From Grammothele lineata (lineage: Eukaryota; Basidiomycota; Agaricomycetes; Polyporales; Polyporaceae), in contig NDFF03000081.1 in NCBI GenBank assembly GCA_002150815.3, forward strand, positions 1-49,097: a DNA stretch of 49,097 nucleotides, written 5' to 3'. The notes beneath the pieces were generated by a model. The model worked only from the letters and a program-made list of their open reading frames with translations. It made no database searches and was not told where the DNA came from. Of this stretch, positions 9,443 through 20,126 are shown one piece after another. How positions within the stretch are numbered: position 1 is the first letter of the stretch; each line of letters begins with the position of its first letter. The translations under genes and the position numbers were made by a program.

Positions 9443-12400
9443 ATGTCTGACGAACGCCCGAAGCGGGCCGCACGGAAGCCTGCAAAGCTGCTCAATCCCG
9501 ACAATGTCGCCGAACCGGAGATCTCATCGCATAGAGTCCCCACCGCCTCTGCTAGCACCTCTGAGTCCTCCGTCCCTGGCCCTACTCCCTCCTCTTCATC
9601 TGCCAACCCTCCCATTCCCAATGAAGATGTCAACATTTCAACATCATTATCTGACGTTCCGCCGGCCGCTAACCCCGCCAAGTCTGGCGCTGAACATGCA
9701 CTCACGGCCGGGGCCCACCCGCAAGCACCTCAGCCTGCCAAATCCATCAGGCCACGGCTGGCCGCGGCGACCACAGCTGTAAAGCGTCATCATGCGTCCT
9801 CTGAAGGAACAGTTCTACGTGAGGGCAGTCATGCTGGAGACTCGGAGGAGGGTGAAATAGGCGAGGCAGAAGGTATGTCACAGTTCTGGCAAATATGGCG
9901 GCTGTGTCCTCCTGGCGGGCCGTGGAGTCCTCATATAGCATGTCTTCATTCCCAGGAGCACCGAGTCGGAAGAAGATGCGTATGATGCGCCCCAAAGCAA
10001 CAGTAGAGGAAGTGCCTGATGATGAAGCAGGTTATAGAAAGCAGGGTGTGTGCCTGAGCATATCCTATTCCCATCTCGCGTAACAGTTGTGTTTGTACTC
10101 ATGTATTATGCAGGTCTGTCTGCATCTGGTGGCGAGAGTGCTGCCCCAATCAATATACCAGACTCCCCAGTACATAGCCCGAAATCATTGCACGACGCAC
10201 CCATCCCTAACGCATCGAAGGAGCCTTCGATCGAGCTCATTGACCTGGACGAGTCAGCAGGCCATGCAGGCTCTCAGCTCGATAAGACAGCCGATATCAA
10301 GAACTTCTTTTCAGACGTTTTCAACCACAACAGCTGCCGTCTATGTGAGTAAGTCATCCTTACAGATTCATTTTTAACGATAAGGTGCAAATAAAATTGT
10401 CTCGTTAGGAAGCAGAAGAAGGTTAAGATCATTGTGATTGATACATCGACGCTTCGGCGGCATCTTCAAGGGTCCGGTCATATGGTAAGTTATATGATAT
10501 TTTGCCGTGCTCTCTTGCTTATATTAGTGCAGAAATCGTACTACAAGTGGTGCAAGCGGATGGGATTCACCTCGATGCTCCCAAGAGATACAGATGCGCG
10601 CCGGAAAGACAAGGAGACCAAGACAAGCGTGCAAACCTCTCTTAACCCGCATATGACTGAGCGCGAAACAGTCGTCAAGTATTCTGACAACGTGTTTCGT
10701 GAGGCGGCCATCAAGTGGCTTGTAGAGACAGATCAGGTGCGTTCAAGTCGTTCTTAATACTCTGCGTAGGTTGTTGACGTGTTGCTGTACAGCCCATTCA
10801 AGCATTCGAGCACCCATCCTTTAAGAAAATGATCGACGTCGCTTCTCGTGCAACACATGGCGTCAAAATCCTGACTCGTGCGCAGACCTGCAAGGCTATT
10901 GTCGACACCTTTAAGAAGAACCTCCTCCAGCTTCATTCGTGTTTAAATGTAAGCCGTTGTATTCGCTCGATGTGGTGTATACGAGTATTAACTTCCCCAA
11001 TAGGGCCCTACTGTTCAGGGCCAAATCAACCCCACATGCGACGCATGGCAAGCGTCCAATGCGGACAGTTACTTTGCTATAACTGGGCATTGGACCGAGG
11101 AAATGCAGCCGGGCGTGTGGGAGCTTCAGTCAGCGCTCTTAGGCTTCGTGCGCATGAACTGTGCACATACAGGTGAAGCGCTTGGGCTTGCGCTCTTCAA
11201 GGTCGTTGACCGTGTAGGTATCACTCACAAGGTGCGAGTAATGTCTCCCTGTATGTATGAAATCGTTTGGCTTATGTTTATATCTTTCATATCGTCTAGG
11301 TTGGTTACGTTACCTGTGACAATGCGAAGAACAATGGAACGATGATGCGAAGCTTTGCGCAACACATCTCAGACAAGACCGGCGAGGATTACGATGCTGT
11401 TGAGCGTCATGTTCGGTATGTAAACTCCGGTTCCACCACTTCTGTAGGAGCTCACCATGTGTGCTCAGATGCCTCGAACACATCGTCAATCTTGCAACGC
11501 AAGCGCTGCTTGATACCCACAGCAAATCAAAACATTATGATCCAAGTAAACCTGATGAAGAGCTGTGCGAGTCTAGTGGGACGTCTCGAGATCTAGTTGG
11601 TATTATACGAAGTGTCGTTGTGAAGGTATGTGTCCAACTATTATCCCTACACGTCTTACTGATGTCTGAGTAGGTGCGCTCATCTGCAAAACGCAAGGAG
11701 CTGTTTCGGAAGCTCCAAGCGGTTGAGAACATCAAGCAGCCGCTGCAGCTTCTTTTCGACTCCGCAACACGATGGTCCTCGACGTTCGTTATGATTAAGC
11801 GTGCGCATTCATTAGAGAAGGCGAGTACTACATTCATCTTCTAAAATGAATGTTCAGATGACTTACCAGGTGTTGTATTACCTGCAGTACATGTCCAAAC
11901 AGCTTCATCAAGTAGCCAGCGAGGAGGACAGCGCAGAACAACGTGACCAGTTGTTCAATCTCATCCTGAAGATGAGCGAGTGGGAGGAGATTGAAGCGCT
12001 TCTAGATCTCCTCCTAGTGAGCCGTTTATCTCATGATTTGTGCGAATGACTCTCAATGGCTCCTTTCTATTAGCTTGCCGACTATGCGCAACAGTCATTT
12101 TCCTCTGATCGCTACCCGATACTTCATAACGCTCTTCCGGCACTGGAGACACTCCATGCTGCCTGGACAGAGACTTCGTCCCTGCCAGAGTAACTACCCT
12201 TTGCAGCCGCTCTCGATGCTGGCCTGGAGAAGATCACGGAGTACTATGACAAAATGTCGGTATCCGATGTGTACACCATGTGCATGCGTAGGTTTTATTT
12301 GCGCTCAATTATTGCTCGTCATATTTATTCATCTCCCGCTTGCAGTACTAGATCCCTCTCAAAAGGACAGCCATCTCAAGGACAATTGGACCGACGAGCT

Positions 12401-13307
12401 CTACCAGCAAGCCTTGAGACGTGCCCAGAACATTGTACGTGCCTAAAATGTCTATTAATCTGTGCTTATGTCCGCTAATAATGTCCTAACAGTATCAAGA
12501 TCGGTACGAGAAGCTCTATGCAGCAGAGGCATCCCAGACAACATCGTCTGGTGCCTCTCGGTATTCCACAGCACCGAGCAAGCTTCAGAAGCTTCTCAAG
12601 TCGTTATTGAAGAATGATAAGTCCTCATCCTCCTCGAGCTCGTCTCAGGCTTCTCGGAATGCAGACACATCAAGGCCATGGCTACATGACTTTCAAGGAT
12701 ACCTCAACTCGTCGGACGTCTTGCGAGAGGGTCAGACAATTGTCCAGTGGTGGGGGGTACGTTCTTCTTTCGCAATTCACCCTGCTTTGTACTTATTCAA
12801 TATTAGGCCAATGCTCATCGCTATCCTGTATGGGCGTTGCTCGCACGCGATTACCTCTCCGTCATGGCGTCTTCTGTGTTGAGTGAACGTGCCTTTTCGT
12901 CCGCTAGCATCACCATTACCAAACACCGTAACTGGCTCAAGGCGAACATCGTTGAAGCGTTGCAGGGCTTAAAGTGTATGATCAAGCATGACCTGCTCTT
13001 TCGCGAGCATCCTACCGTACGTGCTAAGGTCTCTGGTGAGTATGGCATGCTTGGAACGACAAGGGAAGACGGCGAGATGAGGAAATCAGAAGCAGGAGAG
13101 CAGGATGCTTCTAAAGTCGATGCTGATGAGACGGCGTGGGACACTCTTGTTGTAAATGACCCGGATGCATGGGAGGATCCTGATGAGATGGAGATCAACG
13201 ATGTATTTGTACAGGACTTAGATCTTTTGTTGAAGCGAACGAATCATAACATTACATCAAGTCTTGAGATGTGTACGAACTGGGTAGTACATGGGGTGAC
13301 ACCGTGA
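9443..13307 (+). CDS. hAT1 transposase, BED finger type; one nonsense codon
   Basis: Nuclear transposase that cuts and pastes hAT1. The ATG at 9443 begins MSDERPKRAARKPAK. More than ten short introns are needed, for example 9873-9955 and 10331-10409. A BED-type zinc finger (CRLC...HLQGSGH) is assembled across an intron near 10335-10480. The RNase H-like core shows DAWQASN near 11047, CDNAKNN near 11315 and an RW pair (SATRWSS) near 11765. The C-terminal dimerisation region with SSVLSERAFSSAS lies at about 12855-12910, followed by an acidic tail to the stop at 13305-13307. TAA at 12191-12193 interrupts an otherwise good exon (LPE-stop-LPF). Splicing around it would need an intron too short to be real, so this copy is probably just inactivated. 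All other exons read open. Confidence 0.82.
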
Positions 13308-13474
13308 AGACTAGACTACCTTGTTTGAATTGTCCACATCATACAACCCATTCTCCTGCCTTCAAACCAACTGTACCTGCTAGTAATGCATTTAATGAAG
13401 CTAACAAAATCGGTTTGAGGTTGATCCAATGTACCTGTCCGGAGCCACAGTTGTCCGAAGGTATCCGCGCTAGT

Positions 13475-13612
13475 AGGCCCGGGCTTAGCCCGAGCCCGGC
13501 CCTAGCCCGGCCTGAGCCCCCACCCAGGGCCGGGCTTTCATTTCTAACAAGCCCGAGCCTCTTCAAGCCTGGCCCAAGCCCGGGCTTTGAGCCCAAGCCT
13601 GGCCCTATACAT
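13475..13612. repeat. hAT1 right subterminal array
   Basis: The same GCCCGGGCTT / AGCCCGGCC words as at the left end, in both orientations, running up to the right terminal repeat. Their restriction to the two ends confirms the element limits. Confidence 0.7.
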
Positions 13613-13617
13613 CACTA

Positions 13618-14163
13618 TTTGACATCTTCCGCGACAGGTTCGTCGGTGAGAAGCACTACCTCGGCGACGTCCTCAATGTGGCCCGAGACGCGAACATGGC
13701 CGTCCAGTACTCCCACGAGTCCTTAGGGGCTGGCTGTCCACTCAGCAATGGACGCCCTCCGCACCGCCGAGCAGAATCTGGTCCATCAGCAGAACCGCCT
13801 CACCCTCTCCCTCGAAACCATCGTTGACCACGTCCACAGCCATGTCCCCTATGTCCATGCTGGCACCTACCACAACCTCCTTGACCCACAGCAGCTCGCG
13901 GCAGCCAGAGCTGCCATCCCCGCCAACAACATCAACGTCCATCCTCCCTCGGTCCCTGCTCCTCCAGTCCCTCCTCAGGTCCCACACCTTTTAAATCCTC
14001 CTCCACGCATCGCCCAAATGGCTCGCTGTGGCCGCCACTTCACCAGCCGTAGGAGCAACATGAGCAGCTCCTCCTCTTGCCAGTCCCAGCAAAACCAACA
14101 CTCTGCCCGCATCACGTACCCATCCACCAGCCAGACGCCCCCTCCCGTCGTGAGCACCAGTTA
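13618..14163 (+). pseudogene. Possible third gypsy ORF, 3' part
   Basis: Continuation of the ORF starting at 9076. After the hAT1 target duplication it reads FRDRFVGEKHYLGD and then runs out of frame near 13721-13730. One extra base there separates it from the longer frame at 13748-14163 (MDALRTAEQNLVHQQN...). The protein looks helical with Gln, Ala and Leu, contains a His-rich patch (DHVHSHVPYVHAGTY) and ends in a Pro/Ser-rich tail. No catalytic motif is seen. Dead through the insertion and the frameshift. Confidence 0.5.
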
Positions 14164-14308
14164 GGTGTCTCCTCCCGTCACCAGCCGCAGTTCGAGCCCC
14201 GGCTAGATGAGGCAGTATACAGTGATGGCTAAAAAGAGTGCATGGGCACCTGTTATTCTCGACTATCACTCTTCCATGCACCCTCCATCTACAACTTATA
14301 TACATTAA

Positions 14309-14956
14309 TAGTCAGCGTTAAATTCCGATCTAGCAAGTTTTTGAATCATGTAAATCGGCCCAGAAACAGGCAAAATATTTGAGTAACAATGGTAACTCTG
14401 AGATGGACAGTGCAAGTAACGAGTGACAAATATTACTGTAAAATCTAAAGCAGAACAGATGGTGTCTAGTAACGGGTGTGGTGTCCTTTGGCCTTCTTCA
14501 GAGCCTCTACACATGCAGGAAGACTGTCGTATAACTTCCATATAAATGCCAGATCAAGCCCGTACCACTCCTCCTGCAGTGCAACCCATAACTCCTCCTG
14601 ATTTCGTAGAAGACACTTCCGCCTGCGAAACTGTCAGTCCAGTTCATTCCAGACATGCTCAATGATGTTCATGTCAGGAGAGGAAGAGGGCCAAGGCAGG
14701 AGCTTGATGTTATGGGAGTAGAACCAACTAAGTGCACGATGCGATGTGTGCTTACAATCGTTGTCTCGCTGGAAAAAGAAGCAGCCTCGAGACATGCCAT
14801 GATCATCAAGGGTTCCCAGGAGGGACTCCTCTAAAATACTGCAGTACACTTTGGCATTCATAATCCCATAGATGTGGTGGAGGTGACCAGCTCCACTGAA
14901 TGTGATGAAGCCCCAGATCATGACACTTCCCCCTCTGTGCTTGACTGTCTTCTTGA
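14309..14956 (-). mobile_element. Tc1/mariner element, 3' half
   Basis: Contains the C-terminal half of a Tc1-type transposase on the minus strand. A plausible end lies at a TA dinucleotide near 14309-14310, followed by GTCAGCGTTAAATTCCG. The other half is missing because a hAT-like end (hAT3) begins at 14957. I did not find the 5' half elsewhere in the window. Confidence 0.65.
14466..14956 (-). pseudogene. Tc1/mariner transposase, C-terminal fragment
   Basis: DDE-type transposase fragment. It reads VKHRGGSVMIWGF, then the second catalytic Asp in FFFQRDNDCKHTS and the third acidic position in LPWPSSSPDMNIIEHVWNELD. These are classic Tc1 landmarks. A TGA at 14636-14634 follows NELD where relatives usually read Arg or another residue; the frame then continues (QFRRRKCLLRNQEELW) to the natural stop at 14468-14466. 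N-terminal paired-like DNA-binding domains and the first catalytic Asp are absent, removed by the break at 14957. Confidence 0.82.
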
Positions 14957-15130
14957 TAAGGCTGAACACAGCTCCGGCTCACCCTACGGATATACCCGCA
15001 GATATCCGGAGCCGGACCTGTGCCAAGCCAGACCTGCAACTCCAGCTCACTGCAGACCTGGCTCACGTGCGGCTCTGGATCACAACCTGGCAAGTCTCGG
15101 GAGCCGCGCAGCTCGATCCGTGGATACACT
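14957..15130. mobile_element. Left end of hAT3 (relative of hAT2)
   Basis: Starts TAAGGCTGAACACAGCTCCG, matching the hAT2 terminal repeat at 20 of 24 positions. About 150 bp with repeated TCCGGAGCC, GGCTC and ATCCGTGG words follow. It begins inside the Tc1 transposase frame. The 8 bp before it (14949-14956, CTTCTTGA) should recur after the right end, which I did not find in the window. It may be truncated or interrupted by the KDZ unit. Confidence 0.6.
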
Positions 15131-15231
15131 AACAAAAACATTACATTGACGACATTCCTCAGATTCTTTTACATATATGACATATTTCCGCAACACCTGT
15201 ATTTACTCGTAACTACTCATAATTGTCATAC

Positions 15232-15622
15232 TCAACAACGCTCGTTGTCTTCGTAATCACCGTCAGTGTCGCTGGGAACGGACTCGAGCAACGGGAGGCT
15301 CGACTCAGAGTCCGACTCTTCTCCCCCCTGCCCACCCGTCTGACGGGTTGTAGCATCTGGCGCGGCCCAGTAGCACCTCACGTCACTCAACATGACACCT
15401 GCAGACATCCAGCAATGCTCAGCCTCGCTAGCTGCTCTACCGCGAGCTGCCATAGCAATCGCGTATGCGATCCGGTTCATTGCACCACGGGCGGGAGCTG
15501 TACTAGATTCCACGGCATCCGCGAGTATCGTGGCACCGTTTGCAAGATCACGCACATCAGCGAGGGGCGCGTCCAAGGTGGTGAGGTCGAGCTGTCCGTG
15601 TAAGATTTTTATGTCGTCTGCT
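15232..15622 (-). pseudogene. Acidic-tailed ORF inside the hAT3 left end
   Basis: The minus-strand frame ends at 15232, 275 bp inside the hAT3 end. It contains RIAYAIAMAARGRAAS and ends in an acidic tail with SLPLLESVPSDTDGD. The hAT2 second gene ends similarly (MPSLETVVSDDEGD) and has a comparable VAHALDVAMRGSLAS patch, in the same position and orientation relative to its left end. I infer a diverged homologue. Its upstream part is interrupted by a roughly 100-bp MITE at 15623-15723, so it is probably non-functional. Confidence 0.4.
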
Positions 15623-15723
15623 GATTTTACTGGCGCTCGCACTGCAGTGCGCCCTGATTTTGCTGCCTACAGGCTTTGCTGCAGACATCACGTCGACTCC
15701 ATGATGCGACGTCTGCAGAAAAA
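15623..15723 (-). mobile_element. Short MITE, copy A
   Basis: A segment of about 100 bp beginning GATTTTACTGGCG and ending GACGTCTGCAGAAAAA. Its reverse complement aligns along its length with 39533-39635, roughly 70% by eye. Ends are imperfect inversions of GATTTT(T)CTGCRG. It encodes nothing. Confidence 0.55.
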
Positions 15724-16617
15724 CATGCTGCTATGCTTTCTATATACTACACGTCGTGTCCATGTGCGCTCGGGTGTCTCGGCCGTCGCTCCCACCGCCA
15801 TTCCGCCCATATCCGCCCCCGCGCCCGTCGCCTCCGTACTCGCCCTCATCGCCCTCGCTCTCATCGTCACTGCCTGCCTAGGGTGTGCCCTTGCGGCTGC
15901 GCGTGCCGTTCCCGCCATCCGGCTCGTTGCCACTGGGGCTTCGCGGGCAGTCGTCCTCGTCAAGGATGGGGCCGCGCTCGTCGTGGTCGTGGGTGCAGCC
16001 ACCGCCGTCCAGCTCGCTGCTACCTGAGGCAAGTGCGCGGTCGTCCTCGTCGGGGATGGTGCCGCACTCGTTGGGGGTGGGGCCGTGCTCGTCATGGTCG
16101 TGGGCCCAGCCACCACTGTCCTGCTCATTGCTCCCTGGAGCTCACACGTGGTCGTCCTCGTCATGGCTTCGCCGCCCGCGCCATCGCTGCCATCCCGCCC
16201 ATTGCTAACAGGCAGCACCTGGGCAGTCGTCGTCAGGAATGGGACTGGGCTCGTTGCGCGAGCTCGTAACATGGGCTCATCACAGGCGCGCTGCTGTCCC
16301 AGGCCGTCATGCCCGTCAGGATTGGGGCCGTGCTCATCGTGCGGGCTCATTGCGAGATTGTTATCGTCACGGCGGTCATCCTCGTCACGGCTTCGGCTCG
16401 TCAGGATTGTGTGCGCGGTCATCCTCATTGTGGCTTCGCCTCGGCTCGCCAGAATCGCGCACGGAGTCTCCGCCATTCCACCTGTTGATATCGGGAAGGT
16501 GCGCGCGGTCGCTTTTGATTGGGTCGTGGCAGATGCTAGCAGATTGTCAGACGGTGTGTCGGGCGCGGGTGAGTGACGATGTAGGCAGATAGTAATAGGC
16601 GCTGTGTAGACGTGGGG
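15724..16617. repeat. Decayed GTCGTCCTCGTC repeats
   Basis: GTCGTCCTCGTC-type words recur near 15951, 16041, 16152 and 16224 with spacing of about 70-110 bp, and surrounding sequence is partly repeated. Long open frames exist on both strands (262 codons minus at 15688-16476, 211 plus), a known by-product of such composition. It may hold the upstream part of the acidic-tailed hAT3 ORF, but the frame cannot be fixed. Confidence 0.4.
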
Positions 16618-19600
16618 CTAGTCATCTAGGAGCTCTTCATCCTGGCTGAGGTCGAGGTGAATGACATGCACTGGGGAGCTGCCAGTGGGGGCAATCTCGG
16701 TGCCAGGTGCTCGCAGAGCTTGCTGAACGTGATAACGAACGGCAGCCCATTTTGCTTCAAAGTTATCAGCGATCGCAGTTTCCATGGCCGAATGTTCGTC
16801 TGCATATGCTTTGAGTCCTTCATCCAACTCCTCGTCGACGGGTATTGTAGGTGACGCCTGGCTCTGTCGATGAGAGCGACGAAGATTCCACTCGGACGCC
16901 TCGTGGCGTGTCGATGCAATGACTTGCCGCATCTCCTCATGGAGAAGACGGACTTGCTCTAGCCACCGTGCTGCACAAGCCCTGGCCTTTGCCCATTCCG
17001 CACGAAGAGCTGATATTGGAAGGAAATTAGCACACATATTTCATGTGAGTGGGCAGGCGCGGACGACTTACCATCACAAAGTCCCCAGTCGCTTCCACCC
17101 TCTGCAGCTCCCGTATCGCCGCTGTACCATATCCATGACAGCGTTCGCCGTCCCTCGCCAACTGATACGGCACCTTGTAAAGGGGCAGTCCGCAGGGTAC
17201 CAACAGATTTGCCTAGGCTACGAACGAACTCCACTTCGGCCTCTTCCTCCGCGTTGAGGCGACGCTCATTGAGGCCGACGAGATCCGTGTCCAAAAGAGG
17301 CTTCAAGATCGACTCCCAATCACCTGGTCCACGCAGCTCGTAGACTGCAGCGCATGCAACACGATAGTGCGTGGCAGCATTCGTTACGGCTTCCTCGACA
17401 GACGACTGCATTGTTCGGGCACGAGTACCGGTTCGCTGGCCCGTGACATTCACTACCTTATCCTGCACATACGCGGTTCGCATACGGAGGGAATGCCGTA
17501 GGTCAGACAGGGCATCAAATGCGTCGGCATACTGCAAATCGTTCTCGATTTCGATGAGCTGTTCAGAGCAGATAGCGGCACGCTCTGAGGAGGGGATATC
17601 GGAGGGTAGAATGATGGGATATGTCTCGACGTCATCGGGGGAGAGCGGATGGTCGGAGGGAGGGGCGAGGGGCATATATGCGGTTTGCATTTCTTGAAAA
17701 GCTTGAATACGCCGGAGAAGTGCGGCTACACGCTTCTGGAATTGAACCTGCTGCAGGACCGTTATTGACTCCTTTCGTTGAACGGAGAGGCTTCGTCTAT
17801 CACTAAATCAGGCTCTATCCCAAAGCGAGGAAGAATCAAGATCAACGGACTCACTATGATGCAGGGATATCAAGGCCCTCCACAATGAATGAGCTAGGCC
17901 CTGCCTCGTGCAGGGCCGCCTGGCCATTGACTGTGGCCATGTTCTCCGCAGCAAGCAGGCGTAGGCGGACTTCTGCACGGGATACTTCTACAAACATGCT
18001 CGATAATGTCAGCCATAGAGATCACAACGAAAGGTGCAGGGAAACTCACTTGGTGTAGGAAGGAGAAAGGGGCTTGGGTTTCCTACGCGATCCTCTTCCC
18101 AAGCAAGCACCATGGCCTCCCATTTCTCCACGTCATCTGCTCGGGATGCTCGGAGGTTTGCATCAAACTTCTCAAAGTCTTCCTTGAATGCAAAAGCTGC
18201 TGGAAGCGCCTCAAGCTGGAGGCGAAGCAGATCGTCACCTATGGTACTATTCAGCGGGGCAGAATGGCACTTCCAAGGCAGCCACCCACCGAACTGAACC
18301 GTTTTGCGCCAGTTTGAGAATCCGCAAAAGTCGTCTAACGTCTCCCATCATGACCCGCGCCCCATCTCCTTGGTGCTTGGGGCAGCCGTGTGCAACCGCC
18401 ACCAAAGCCGCTCTACACCCTCACCATCCCACCTAGCAATGTGGAGGGTGTAGTTCGGCGAATACGTTCCCTGACATTCGGCTTTGTGAGCGCCAATGTG
18501 GAACTTCGGGACAACGAAGACCCATGCGTCCGCAGGAAGATCAAGCCGGATGTGCTCGGGGAGGTGCTCGGCTCGAATGAAGAATGACTTTTCATGCTCG
18601 CATGCTACGTCATACGAATCCTTGACTATGCGAACACCTTTCCCCTTCACTGCAGATGCAAGCAGGTAGTCTATATTTGCCCACCTAGAAGTTGTAAGTA
18701 CAAAACTGCATACGAGGTGCCTGAGCACGCACCTCTCGCCCTTCTGCATGTCACCTAAGCCGTTGTTCATGAATAGCTTGTGCCTGCAGCTCACGGCAAT
18801 CACCCCAGTAGCACGAAGGCCCTTTGAGTTGCGCGTGAGTGCGTTGAGGAGGGCTGCAAAACCCGAGCAAGTGTGAATGTGGATTAGCGGTTAGCAGCGC
18901 CCCTGGTAGCTTTTGGCAGTAGACTCATGTCCTCCTGGGTTGCGTGCTTGAGGACGTGTTCGTTGTACGGAACGTTGTCAACGAAGTACGCCAGGCCGGG
19001 GGCTAGCCAAGGGTCTTCATGGGCGCTTGCCCGCAAATGACTCTTTAGGCAGAAGTTTGCATCCTGCGAAACCATCAACTGGTAAAGCCAACTACAGGAG
19101 GTCAGAACAGTGGACAAGCAAAGGCAAAACTCCCAACAACGTACGCATCATCCTCGCTTGCTTCCTCCCAACCTGCGGGGAGGTTCTTTTTTGGGTTCGG
19201 ACATGCACGACAAGCGACCGCAAGTCCTCCATGCGGTGTTCCACTAATCCCCGCCGCATCGTGGGCCCTCCCCACCCGTTTCGCCATAGTAATATGCTGC
19301 CACTCCCGAATCATCATAGCAAGTGCTTCAGATCGGTCCTATCAATGTGATGAGCACATTCATAAACGGCCTTGACACCGCATGAGAAGCGTACCGGAAG
19401 CCGTTCGAGACCGGTGTTATCTGTGAGCAACTCCAGGGTGGCGTAGTAGTCGTATGCCATCATTTTGCCTTGCAGGTTGAGGAGGTGAAATTGTCGGAGG
19501 AGGCTGAACGTTGCACAAGTCCGGGGCTCAGTAGGTGTTGCTGGCCACCAAGACATCCGCAGAAGCGCAACGCGGCGCAGCGACGTATTACAGTGACAGA

Positions 19601-19711
19601 ACTGGACGTCTACGATGTGCAGGCCATTGACGTGCAGTACTGTCATGGGCACAAGCCGCCCATCGTGAGTAAGACACGGCTCTCTCAGGGAATGGGAGGG
19701 TCGGATCACCA
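16618..19711 (-). pseudogene. KDZ transposase, C-terminal part (cut by hAT2)
   Basis: Kyakuja-Dileera-Zisupton transposase, a large fungal DDE enzyme. Following the minus strand: RPSHSLREPC joins the N-terminal half across the hAT2 site; then VLHVNGLHIVDVQFCHC, NLQGKMMAYDYYATLE and MIREWQHITMAKRVGR; SWLYQLMVSQDANFCLK; the catalytic core GDMQKGER...ANIDYLLAS, KDSYDVACEHEKS and RWDGEGVERLWW, holding the expected D, D and E; and the C-terminal block RGPGDWESILKPLLD, VGEGRRTLSWIW, LRAEWAKARACAARW. About ten short introns. TGA at 18350-18348 lies just after the core (KEMGRGS-stop-WETLDDFC). Otherwise every exon is open and the C-terminus is complete (stop at 16620-16618). Confidence 0.9.
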
Positions 19712-19724
19712 TAAGGCTGAGCAC

Positions 19725-19875
19725 GGGTCCGGATCTATCCCTGGTTCGACCCATACTCATCCGTATCCGTGACCTACGGGTCACGATCCGTGGGTCACAG
19801 GTCAACCGCACGGCAGCTTAGTCACGGCTCTAGGTCACGGACTCCGTTAGGTGCGTATCCGTGACAGATCACCGG
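19725..19875. repeat. hAT2 left subterminal array
   Basis: Words such as GTCCGGATC, ATCCGTATCCGTGA and GGGTCACG/CGTGACC repeat in both orientations just inside the left end. Related GGATCCGGATAC words occupy the right end (26550-26740). Probable transposase binding sites. Confidence 0.6.
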
Positions 19876-20126
19876 CCATTATACGCGTTCGACATGTCCT
19901 CTCGAGCCTGGAGATATCATGCTCGTACCGTATATGAGGTGTCACTACCGGTTCTCGTGTTATGTAAACACAGTTGAATAGATTATCGCATGCAATAGTA
20001 ACGTTTTGTATAGCTCGCGTCACATCTAATGCACACATCAAGATCTCAATAGAATGTTATGGCATAACATTGCTATCATTCGGGAGATACTACGATCTAC
20101 GTAGGTATGATTATTATATGGCATAG

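Larger units (their letters stand above)
9165..13617 (+). mobile_element. hAT transposon hAT1
   Basis: A 4453-bp element with 21-bp terminal inverted repeats starting TAGTAATGTATAGGGC (left) and, as reverse complement, TAGTGATGTATAGGGC (right), 18/21 identical. The flanking 8-bp target duplications are TTCGACAT (9157-9164) and TTTGACAT (13618-13625), 7/8 with one C to T change. An 8-bp duplication, TAG-type ends, GC-rich subterminal arrays and a BED-hAT transposase all agree on the superfamily. It interrupts the ORF downstream of the gypsy pol. Confidence 0.88.
3103..14163 (+). mobile_element. Decayed Ty3/gypsy chromovirus (Tf1/sushi-like), split by hAT1
   Basis: Order seen: 5' LTR, self-priming PBS, gag with a zinc knuckle, then protease, reverse transcriptase, RNase H, integrase and a C-terminal chromodomain, followed by a possible third ORF. 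Integrase lies after RNase H, as in Ty3/gypsy, and the terminal chromodomain defines chromoviruses. The self-complementary PBS is the Tf1/sushi signature. hAT1 occupies 9165-13617 inside it. No 3' LTR could be found, so the right boundary is set at the stop of the last ORF and is uncertain. Eight in-frame stops, one clear frameshift in pol and a mutated catalytic RT motif show that it is dead. Confidence 0.85.

Noticed and set aside
13135..13300. Acidic tail of hAT1 transposase as a third homologue of the hAT2 second gene
   Set aside because: It is in frame with the transposase and lacks the MPSLETV-type motif; only general acidity is shared.
14164..14300. Possible 3' LTR of the gypsy element
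   Set aside because: No TGTTACAAC start, polypurine tract or similarity to 3103-3518 could be seen here or elsewhere downstream.
15688..16476. 262-codon minus-strand ORF rich in Thr, Ala, Arg and Pro
   Set aside because: Lies in decayed GTCGTCCTCGTC repeats that keep several frames open on both strands; the coding frame cannot be decided.
19739..19748. GGTTCGACCC resembling a tRNA B box
   Set aside because: No A box or cloverleaf upstream; it is part of the hAT2 subterminal words.
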